Positions 6,962 through 12,735 of a DNA stretch of 12,735 nucleotides are shown one piece after another; position 1 is the first letter of the stretch; each line of letters opens with the position of its first letter. A program made the position numbers and the translations under genes. The stretch is from Acidobacteriota bacterium (GTDB lineage Bacteria > Acidobacteriota > Terriglobia > Terriglobales > Acidobacteriaceae): the NCBI GenBank assembly GCA_021793595.1, contig JAJYSL010000109.1:1-12735 (forward strand). The letters are read 5' to 3'. The notes beneath the pieces are model-generated. The model was given only the letters and a program-made list of their open reading frames with translations. It had not been told where the DNA came from and ran no database searches.

Positions 6962-8386
6962 TCATCGCGGTACTACCTCCTGCGCAGCGGCGGCCAGCCG
7001 GTCCCAAATTGGGTCGATCCAGGCCAGATGCTCGGGCTTCATGAGCACGGAACGGAGACAAGTCACCTGGGCGGAATCCTGCGGCGTCAGATTCGGCGCT
7101 GGCCAGGTATCGGGCGCGAAGAATCTCCGTGGGAGATGCACCAAAGCGAGGTGCAGGTCTCTTCGCGCGGCCGCGTCGAAGACCGCACGGGCACCGGTGG
7201 AGCTCTCCTCGACTGTCGCGCCGGGTACCGCCCAGACAACGATATCCAACTGGGGACGCATGGGCGCAATGAACGAATCTGAAGTGCTGAGCCGCCAGTG
7301 GAGTTCGAGGGCCGCCGCACGGCAGGATTCCAGCATTCGGGCGAATTCGCCGTCGCGGGTCAGCGGCAATGCCCGCTGGGTCGCCCAGAGGGCTACAGCG
7401 GCCGCGCCGGCGCGGGAACACTCGAGCGTAATTTCACCCAGATGCAGTTCGTCCGAGCTGAAGTAGGTATAGGGCGAATCATGTTGGTACAAGCGGCCTA
7501 CGGATGGATCGCGAAAGAGAATGCAGCCGCATCCATAGGGTTGCAGGCCGTGCTTGTGCGGGTCGATCACGATGGAGTCGACTGCGGGCAGCGCCGCATA
7601 GGCGGCAACAGACTCTGCGTCTAAGTTCGGCGCCAGCGTGAAATACCCCCCATAGGCGGCGTCCACATGAACGCGGAAGCCATACCGCTCGCGCAGCGCG
7701 AGGATTTCCGGCAATGGATCGATGGCACCGAGGGCGGTGGTTCCAACGGTGACGACTACTGTGCCGACATTGCCTTGTTGGAGCGCAGCTTCGAGCGCCT
7801 CCAAGCACATCCTTCCCCGCGCGTCGCTGGCCACGGATGCGAATGGCAACTGCAAAACCCCGCTGATGCGTTGATGCGTGTAATGCGCCTGGTCGGAGGC
7901 GAGGATCGTTTTGTTGGGATGGAGTTGTCCCGCGACCCAAAGCGCTTCAAGATTGGCGAAGGTACCGCCGCTGGTGAGGTGGCCAAGGTGGGCTGTCCAA
8001 CCGAACATCGCCGCGAGGGCGCGCACCGCCTCGATTTCCATTTGAGAACTGGCACGGCCGCCGTCGAGAGCATGATTGTTGGGATTGATCCGCATTGCCA
8101 GCGCGTAGGCGGCTCGCGCAATGGGATGGGGAGGCTTGAGCATCTGTCCAGCATAGAGCGGATGAAAATACGGATAGTTCTGCCGCAGTCGAACCGCCGT
8201 TTCCCGCAGGACCTCGACCATGGCGGCCTGATCGAGCTGCGGGGAGGGGCCGGTCGGCAGCGAGGAGAAACCCTCCGCCAGAACGGGAAGCACGGTTTCG
8301 AGCCAGTCGAGCGAGTCCCCTTCAAATAGCATGTATTCGACAGCATAACGCACTCCGTGGAGGAGATTCGCGGGAGCCGGATGCAC
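6962..8386 (-). CDS. PLP-dependent group II amino acid decarboxylase family protein
   Basis: Member of the aspartate-aminotransferase-fold decarboxylases that includes aromatic amino acid, glutamate and histidine-type enzymes; the substrate here is not evident. The 474-residue product has the family landmarks in order: HPLYAGQM (75-82), the PLP-phosphate loop TSGGTFANLEAL (138-149), DQAHYTHQR with His168 expected to stack on PLP, VGTTALGAIDPL (214-225), VHVDAAYGG with Asp242 (239-247), and SIVIDPHKHGLQPYGCG with Lys278 as the Schiff-base lysine (271-287). A C-terminal domain follows and ends near WIDPIWDRLA. The frame starts at GTG 8386, immediately after a stop; ATG 8332 is an alternative. 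Neither has a clear ribosome site. The gene is divergent from csp and upstream of glgP. The usual catalytic-loop tyrosine cannot be placed by eye, so some members with other activities remain possible. Confidence 0.82.
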   Translation of the reverse strand: MHPAPANLLHGVRYAVEYMLFEGDSLDWLETVLPVLAEGFSSLPTGPSPQLDQAAMVEVLRETAVRLRQNYPYFHPLYAGQMLKPPHPIARAAYALAMRINPNNHALDGGRASSQMEIEAVRALAAMFGWTAHLGHLTSGGTFANLEALWVAGQLHPNKTILASDQAHYTHQRISGVLQLPFASVASDARGRMCLEALEAALQQGNVGTVVVTVGTTALGAIDPLPEILALRERYGFRVHVDAAYGGYFTLAPNLDAESVAAYAALPAVDSIVIDPHKHGLQPYGCGCILFRDPSVGRLYQHDSPYTYFSSDELHLGEITLECSRAGAAAVALWATQRALPLTRDGEFARMLESCRAAALELHWRLSTSDSFIAPMRPQLDIVVWAVPGATVEESSTGARAVFDAAARRDLHLALVHLPRRFFAPDTWPAPNLTPQDSAQVTCLRSVLMKPEHLAWIDPIWDRLAAAAQEVVPR

Positions 8387-8433
8387 CTAGAAGTGGGCAA
8401 TTCTGAGATGGGCCGCTAACGTGCATTTTTTTC

Positions 8434-8460
8434 TTGCATTTGACCAGAATCTGCTACACT
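8434..8460 (+). promoter_or_regulatory. Candidate promoter of the cold-shock gene
   Basis: TTGCAT (8434-8439) and TACACT (8455-8460) are 15 bases apart, a short spacing. Transcription from near 8467 would give a leader of about 114 bases, consistent with the long leaders known for cold-shock genes. The hexamers are reasonable but the spacing lowers confidence. Confidence 0.4.
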
Positions 8461-8528
8461 ACAACTGCGTCCGAATAGAACCGGGCAGTTGTAGACTTTG
8501 CCCAAAAGTGCAAGTTTCTGCTTGTAGT
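8458..8528 (+). promoter_or_regulatory. Overlapping inverted repeats in the csp promoter/leader
   Basis: CTACAACTGC (8459-8468) is perfectly complementary to GCAGTTGTAG (8485-8494). The left part (ACTACAA, 8458-8464) can instead pair with a second TTGTAGT copy at 8522-8528. GGGCA (8483-8487) can pair with TGCCC (8499-8503). These pairings exclude each other. If the transcript starts upstream of 8459 they could form a temperature-dependent switch; if it starts near 8467 the left arm is DNA only and could be an operator. Confidence 0.4.
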
Positions 8529-8580
8529 CGCTCCGATTCCCTTCAACGTAAATTCAAAACGATTAGGAAGTAAGATTCAA

Positions 8581-8781
8581 ATGGAACAAGGAACAGTGAA
8601 ATGGTTCAACGACGCGAAAGGCTTCGGCTTTATTTCGCGCCAAAATGGTGAGGATGTTTTCGTGCATTACTCTGCGATCAATTCAAACGGATTTAAGAGT
8701 TTGCAAGAGGGCCAGGCCGTGCAGTTCAACGTTGTGAAGGGACCGAAGGGCTGGCAGGCAGCTGACGTTCAGCCGCTGTAA
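8581..8781 (+). CDS. Cold-shock protein, CspA family
   Basis: Small single-stranded nucleic acid binding protein that melts RNA structure in the cytoplasm. The 66-residue product is one cold-shock domain: [20 protein letters not shown] with RNP1 (KGFGFI, 13-18) and RNP2 (VFVHY, 26-30), then [20 protein letters not shown] and a C-terminal [21 protein letters not shown] lies 10 bases upstream of the ATG. The leader of more than 100 bases with alternative pairings, and a strong terminator, make it a single-gene unit. Whether it is cold-induced or constitutive cannot be told from the sequence, because CspA paralogues differ. It is divergent from the decarboxylase gene. Confidence 0.97.
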   Translation: MEQGTVKWFNDAKGFGFISRQNGEDVFVHYSAINSNGFKSLQEGQAVQFNVVKGPKGWQAADVQPL

Positions 8782-8802
8782 GCGAGCGCTAGGTTTATCG
8801 CG

Positions 8803-8837
8803 AAGGGCGGAGGAGATTCCTCCGCCCTTTCGTGTTT
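8803..8837 (+). terminator. Rho-independent terminator of csp
   Basis: A 12-bp perfect stem (AAGGGCGGAGGA paired with 8818-8829), loop GAT, followed by a T-rich stretch. It begins 21 bases after the csp stop codon. Confidence 0.85.
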
Positions 8838-8924
8838 CTGGCAACGAATGAGTGCCCGCAAGTCCGCCAGCGATTCGACCGAATCATGCTGACGTAGCAG
8901 GCGCGGCATAATCGCGGCTTCGTG

Positions 8925-9317
8925 TCAGCTTGCAATGGTGTCAATCTCCACCAGCGCATCCTTGGGAAGCCGACTCACCTCCACCGTCGAACGTGCTGGG
9001 GGTGCGATGCCTTTTGCCTGAAAATACTCCGCATAGATGGCGTTCATTGCGGGGAAATGATTCATATCCTTGAGGAACACCGTCGTCTTGACTACGCTGG
9101 AGAAATCCAGCCCGGCGGCGGCAAGTACGGCTTCCAGATTTTGCAGCACGCGACGGGTCTGGGCTTCAATGCCACCGCCAACCAGTTGCCCGGTCACAGG
9201 ATCGAGAGCGATCTGTCCCGACGTAAAGACCAAGTTACCGATGCGAATGGCTTGGGAATATGGACCGATGGCTGCGGGAGCTTTCGCAGTTTCGATGGCT
9301 GTTTTTGGCGGATTCAT
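8925..9317 (-). CDS. ridA: RidA family enamine/imine deaminase
   Basis: Hydrolyses reactive 2-aminoacrylate and related enamines made by PLP enzymes, which protects other PLP enzymes from damage; acts as a trimer in the cytoplasm. The 130-residue product is the normal length. It has the N-terminal motif AIGPYSQAIRIGNLVFTSGQ (16-35, with Tyr20), the central VFLKDMNHFPAMNAIYAEYF (80-99), and PPARSTVEVSRLPKDALVEI, where Arg109 and Glu124 match the substrate-binding Arg and catalytic Glu of the family. No Shine-Dalgarno is visible, but TACAAT (9330-9325) ends seven bases before the ATG, so the mRNA may be leaderless. It is convergent with csp and divergent from the secreted protein gene. Two PLP enzymes are encoded nearby, which fits but does not prove a link. 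Confidence 0.96.
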   Translation of the reverse strand: MNPPKTAIETAKAPAAIGPYSQAIRIGNLVFTSGQIALDPVTGQLVGGGIEAQTRRVLQNLEAVLAAAGLDFSSVVKTTVFLKDMNHFPAMNAIYAEYFQAKGIAPPARSTVEVSRLPKDALVEIDTIAS

Positions 9318-9390
9318 ACCGGAGATTGTACCCCCGGCCGTCGCAGCTAATTCACGTGGGTACTGGAATTCGGCCTGTCTACCTGATCCT

Positions 9391-9419
9391 ATGACCAGAA
9401 TTCACGCGCACAGTCTAAT
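9391..9419 (+). promoter_or_regulatory. Candidate promoter of the secreted protein gene
   Basis: ATGACC (9391-9396) and TCTAAT (9414-9419) are separated by 17 bases and match the sigma-70 hexamers at four and five of six positions. The predicted start near 9426 falls at the ribosome site GAGGG (9425-9430), so the leader would be very short. Confidence 0.35.
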
Positions 9420-9437
9420 GGCTTGAGGGTAGTGGAC

Positions 9438-10355
9438 ATGAGGCGTTCGTTGTGCGCAGGGCTGGTAGTGCTGGCTGGAGCCTGGGCGCTTTCTGCTTCC
9501 GGGACAAAGGGATGGGTTCAAGCGAACTCTAAACCGGCTGCGCCGCACGCAGCAAAACCCTCCCACGCAACCGCAACAACCATCGACTGGAACGCGCCTT
9601 TACCATCGTCCGTTGAGCTCAAACAGCGTGTCTTGAACAATCTGAAGCAATCCGAGGCGGAGCAGGAGCGGTACGTCTGCAAAACAGTCCGGGAAGAAGA
9701 CAACACCGACAAGAATGGCGCTGTAAAGCAGCGTCATGTTCGGCAATACGATATGTTTTTCGTCAATGGCGAGGAGATTGACAAGCTGACCGGGAGAGAT
9801 GGCAAGCCGCTCAATGCAGACCAGAGCAAGAAAGAATCGGGCCGGGTGCAGAAGGAGATCCAGAAGGATTCGGATCTGAAATACATCGCCAAGCGAGACG
9901 CGGACAACGGGAAGCAGATCGATATGCTATTGCATATGCTGCGGTATACGAACGGGCATCGGATCGATCGCGGGGGGCGTTCCACTCTGGCATACGATTT
10001 GAGCGGCGATCCCGACGTGCATCCCAAAGGCGTCGAGGAGACATTTCTGCATAATATGTCGGGAACGATTCAGGTGGACGAAGCCACGGGCGAACTGGTG
10101 GACTTGAATGCTCGTCTGGACCATGATGTAAAGATTGGCGGAGGACTGCTGGCAAACCTGCATAAGGGATTCTGGATTCATGCGCAGCAGCAGCGGTATC
10201 CAGATGGCGTGTGGCTACCCGAACTTGTCGAGGGCAACGGCGATGCGCGAGCGGCGCTGTTCTTCCATCCATACTTCAAGTTCAAACAGACCATGAATGG
10301 CTGCGCGCTGACGAGCGTGACGACGAGCGAAGGACCAGCCTCGGTCGCACGATAG
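9438..10355 (+). CDS. Secreted protein of unknown function
   Basis: I do not recognise a named family. The 305-residue product (from ATG 9438) has a signal peptide (MRRSLCAGLVVLAGAWALSA, cut perhaps after WVQA) and then a proline/alanine-rich linker to about residue 50. The mature part opens with a charged helical stretch (VELKQRVLNNLKQSEAEQER) and then YVCKTVREE. A segment with alternating strands follows (YDMFFVNGEEIDKLTGRDGKPL, about 104-125), then lysine-rich helices, and a beta-rich C-terminal half ending FHPYFKFKQTMNG. From memory, proteins of this style (a YVC...E opening, GKPL motif) are common as hypotheticals in Acidobacteria, and the long beta region could be LolA-like; both are inference. 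I chose ATG 9438 because GAGGG lies seven bases before it; in-frame TTG 9423 and GTG 9432 are alternatives. It is divergent from ridA and convergent with rel, so it forms its own unit. Confidence 0.8.
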   Translation: MRRSLCAGLVVLAGAWALSASGTKGWVQANSKPAAPHAAKPSHATATTIDWNAPLPSSVELKQRVLNNLKQSEAEQERYVCKTVREEDNTDKNGAVKQRHVRQYDMFFVNGEEIDKLTGRDGKPLNADQSKKESGRVQKEIQKDSDLKYIAKRDADNGKQIDMLLHMLRYTNGHRIDRGGRSTLAYDLSGDPDVHPKGVEETFLHNMSGTIQVDEATGELVDLNARLDHDVKIGGGLLANLHKGFWIHAQQQRYPDGVWLPELVEGNGDARAALFFHPYFKFKQTMNGCALTSVTTSEGPASVAR

Positions 10356-10400
10356 GGCAGCTTATGCCAGAAATGCTCAGATATTTGGTCTAAATCCGCT

Positions 10401-12638
10401 CTACACTTTTTGCTGGCGCTGGACGTCGCGAACTCCGGGGACTCGGCGAAGGCCGTTCATCAGGCGAAGCAGGTGGCCTACGTCATAGGCATCGACGACA
10501 AACTCCACGATGGCTTCCTCGTCCGTGCCCGCCTTGGTATCGACGGCGCGGATATTGGTTCCGTCGTCTGAAATGACGGCCGTCATTTCGCGCAGCATTC
10601 CAGCACGATCATCGCAATAGACCGTCAACTTGACGGGATAGGTTGCGCGCTGGGCGGAGCCTTCTTCTCCCTGCATGCGCGCCCACTCCACAGCAATCCT
10701 GCGATCGGACTCATAGAGAAGATTCTGCACGTTGGGGCAACTGCGAGCATGCACGGCGACGCCTTTGCCGCGGGTGACGTAGCCAACGATTTCTTCGCCG
10801 CGAATCGGGTTGCAACAACGGGCGCGATATACGAGCAGGTCGTTCTGCCCCTCGACGGTCAGGGAGTCGGAACCTTTGCCGAAGTAGACGCGCTTGACGG
10901 CGTCCGACATCCCCGGCGTGGATTCCGCCTCCGGTTGCTGGGTGCTGGTGGAGCCTGGAACCAGCCGATTGAGCGCCTGGCGAGCTGAAAACTTGCCAAA
11001 GCCTATGCCCGCCAGCAGATCGACCGGGTTCGCAAGGCCATACTCCGTAGCCGCCCTGGTATGGTCCGCTTCGGTGAGGTGGGAGATCGAGATTTTATAT
11101 TTGCGGGCCTCGCGGTCCAGCAGCTTGCGGCCAATTTCAATGGCGCGTTCGCGCTGGTGCTCATTCAACCAGTGCTTGATTTTATTGCGCGCGCGGGTAC
11201 TTTTGACAAATGTCAGCCAGTCGCGGCTGGGCGTGTGACCGTTCTGCGTCAGAATTTCCACGATGTCGCCATTGCGCAAACGCGTCTTGAGCGGCACCAT
11301 GCGACCATTCACTTTCGCGCCGGTGCAGGTGTTTCCAACCTCGGTATGAATGCTGTAGGCGAAATCGATGGGAGTGGATTCTTTGGGAAGAACCACCACC
11401 TTGCCCTTCGGCGTGAAAGTGTAGACCTCTTCCGGATACAGATCGATTTTGAGCGTGGAAAGAAATTCGTTGGGGTCCGTCATGTCGCGCTGCCACTCGA
11501 CAATCTGCCGGACCCAGGCGAGACGCTGCTCGTCTTTTGCGTTTACCGGCGAGCCGCCGGCTTTGTACTTCCAATGTGCGGCGATGCCTTCCTCGGCGAC
11601 TCGATGCATCTCTTCGGTGCGAATCTGGACCTCAAATTGGTGCCCTCCATCGGCCATCACGGTGGTGTGCAGCGATTGATAGAGGTTCGGTCGCGGCATC
11701 GCAATGAAGTCCTTGATGCGGCCGGGAACAGGGCGCCAAATGCTGTGAATCAGACCGAAAACGGCATAGCAATCCTGTACGGTTTGCGTGATCACGCGGA
11801 CAGCCAGCAGATCGTACACCTGATCAACGGTGATGCGCTGGCGCTGCAATTTTTGATAGATGGAATAGAGGCGCTTGATGCGCCAATCCACCCGCGCGGT
11901 GATGTTGTGTTCCTGAAAACGTTCGCGCAGGATGGCGTCGATTTCTCGGAGAAATTGCTCGCCCTGTTGCCGGTGCGCTTCTACAGCGGAGCTGATCTGG
12001 TCGTGGCCGACGGGATCGACATACTGGAAGGACAGATCTTCCAGCTCACTGCGAAGTTTGCCCATGCCGAGGCGGTGCGCGAGCGGCGCGTAAATGTCGA
12101 GGGTCTCGCGCGCGATGGCTTGCTGACGTTCCGGCTGCAAGTGCTCCAGCGTGCGCATATTGTGGAGACGATCGGCAAGCTTGATGAGCACGACACGAAC
12201 ATCGGAGACCATGGCCAGCAGCATCTTGCGGACGTTTTCCGCCTGGCGGTCTTCCCTGTTGGCAAACTGGATTTTGTCGATTTTGGTAACACCATCGACG
12301 ATGTGGGCGACTTGCTCGCCGAAGATTTCTGCAACTTGCCGGCTGGTCACCGGGGTGTCTTCGACTGCGTCATGCAGCAGGCCGGCGGCAATCGCGGTGG
12401 AGTCCAGCTTCATCTCGGCTAAAACACGAGCGACCTCGAGAGGGTGCAGGGCGAACGGGTCGCCGGAAGCCCGCCGTTGACCGGCGTGGTGCTTCAGGCA
12501 AAAATCGTATGCCTGCTGGATGATGCCAATATCGTCGGAGGGCCGGTTGCGGCGCACGGTCGCGAGCAACATCTCGAAGGTCTCGGCGAGTTGCTGCTTG
12601 TCAGCATCTGGAGATGCGGCGGCGTGCGCGGTGGCCAT
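10401..12638 (-). CDS. rel: Bifunctional (p)ppGpp synthetase/hydrolase
   Basis: Makes and degrades (p)ppGpp to control the stringent response, working on stalled ribosomes. All domains of a long RSH protein are present in 745 residues. The HD hydrolase comes first (about 40-200; HPLEVA at 65-70, HD at 89-90, ED at 93-94). The synthetase follows (about 245-360; RIKRLYSIYQKL, RIKD at 307-310, NLYQSLHTTV and the ATP-site Q/E region EVQIRTEEMH). Then come TGS (about 400-465, VYTFTPKGKVVVLP), a helical region, the zinc-finger/CC domain (Cys608, Cys609, His630, Cys634) and a C-terminal ACT domain (about 668-741). The intact HD site and the RxKD motif indicate both activities. No Shine-Dalgarno precedes ATG 12638, while TAAAAT lies five bases upstream, so the mRNA may be leaderless. 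The symbol could also be written spoT or relA. It is convergent with the secreted protein gene with only 45 bp between. Confidence 0.97.
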   Translation of the reverse strand: MATAHAAASPDADKQQLAETFEMLLATVRRNRPSDDIGIIQQAYDFCLKHHAGQRRASGDPFALHPLEVARVLAEMKLDSTAIAAGLLHDAVEDTPVTSRQVAEIFGEQVAHIVDGVTKIDKIQFANREDRQAENVRKMLLAMVSDVRVVLIKLADRLHNMRTLEHLQPERQQAIARETLDIYAPLAHRLGMGKLRSELEDLSFQYVDPVGHDQISSAVEAHRQQGEQFLREIDAILRERFQEHNITARVDWRIKRLYSIYQKLQRQRITVDQVYDLLAVRVITQTVQDCYAVFGLIHSIWRPVPGRIKDFIAMPRPNLYQSLHTTVMADGGHQFEVQIRTEEMHRVAEEGIAAHWKYKAGGSPVNAKDEQRLAWVRQIVEWQRDMTDPNEFLSTLKIDLYPEEVYTFTPKGKVVVLPKESTPIDFAYSIHTEVGNTCTGAKVNGRMVPLKTRLRNGDIVEILTQNGHTPSRDWLTFVKSTRARNKIKHWLNEHQRERAIEIGRKLLDREARKYKISISHLTEADHTRAATEYGLANPVDLLAGIGFGKFSARQALNRLVPGSTSTQQPEAESTPGMSDAVKRVYFGKGSDSLTVEGQNDLLVYRARCCNPIRGEEIVGYVTRGKGVAVHARSCPNVQNLLYESDRRIAVEWARMQGEEGSAQRATYPVKLTVYCDDRAGMLREMTAVISDDGTNIRAVDTKAGTDEEAIVEFVVDAYDVGHLLRLMNGLRRVPGVRDVQRQQKV

Positions 12639-12670
12639 ACTTGATTTTATGGTATGGGAGCGAATTTACG

Positions 12671-12735
12671 ATGATGGAAGTGTCTTCGCGAACCGATGAC
12701 GCTGTATTCTGGCAGTCGATGCCGCAATCGCACAG
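12671..12735 (+). CDS. Possible start of a divergent gene, cut by the window edge
   Basis: An ATG at 12671 (a second at 12674) opens a frame that stays open for 21 codons to the edge (MMEVSSRTDDAVFWQSMPQS). GGGAG lies about 10 bases upstream. The arrangement, divergent from rel with a 32-bp gap, is plausible, but 21 codons are too few to identify a product, and an unrelated open stretch is possible. Confidence 0.35.
   Translation, partial: MMEVSSRTDDAVFWQSMPQSH

Noticed and set aside
7667..8329. Plus-strand open frame of 220 codons
   Set aside because: Antisense to the decarboxylase gene and without recognisable features.
8872..8885. GATTCG-AC-CGAATC inverted repeat downstream of ridA
   Set aside because: The stem is only six bases with a 2-base centre and no T-run, so it is weak as a ridA terminator and could be chance.
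11061..12422. Plus-strand open frame of 453 codons
   Set aside because: Antisense to rel, whose complete domain series is present; no protein-like motif in the antisense translation.

Overview
This window looks like a chromosomal segment of a free-living, GC-rich bacterium, most likely an Acidobacteriota member. That placement is an inference from several signs: a short GT35 phosphorylase, a stand-alone VKOR, an acidobacterial-type secreted protein of unknown function, and overall housekeeping gene content. I could not test it by search. I see no insertion sequence, CRISPR array, tRNA or rRNA.

Layout. At the left edge, on the minus strand, is the start of pheS (1-627, running off the window). 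Upstream of it lies a hicA-hicB toxin-antitoxin pair (719-1116, minus), then a divergent VKOR gene (plus, to 1753). VKOR faces rplT-rpmI (minus, 1804-2537) across a perfect palindromic terminator at 1748-1779. Next on the minus strand come a secreted six-hairpin-type glycosidase (2652-4670), an intracellular alpha-glucan phosphorylase (4929-6704) and a PLP-dependent group II decarboxylase (6962-8386). A cold-shock gene (plus, 8581-8781) with a long structured leader and a clear terminator follows. Then come ridA (minus, 8925-9317), a secreted protein of unknown function (plus, 9438-10355) and a full-length bifunctional rel (minus, 10401-12638). A possible gene start on the plus strand begins at 12671 and leaves the window.

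How the parts relate. rpmI, rplT and pheS are commonly linked as infC-rpmI-rplT-pheS. Here infC is absent, a glycosidase lies upstream of rpmI, and VKOR plus HicAB separate rplT from pheS. The ribosomal pair has a plausible promoter of its own, and pheS must be transcribed separately from it. Other genes serve growth control and stress (rel, csp, HicAB, ridA) and alpha-glucan or carbohydrate use (phosphorylase, glycosidase). They look like neighbours rather than one pathway.

The most unusual signal is inside pheS. The first ~109 codons (the tRNA-binding arm) plus the upstream spacer are about 40% GC, while the catalytic core beginning at residue ~110 is about 62% GC. The shift falls at the domain boundary, next to the HicAB module. 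I found no convincing new multi-gene system.
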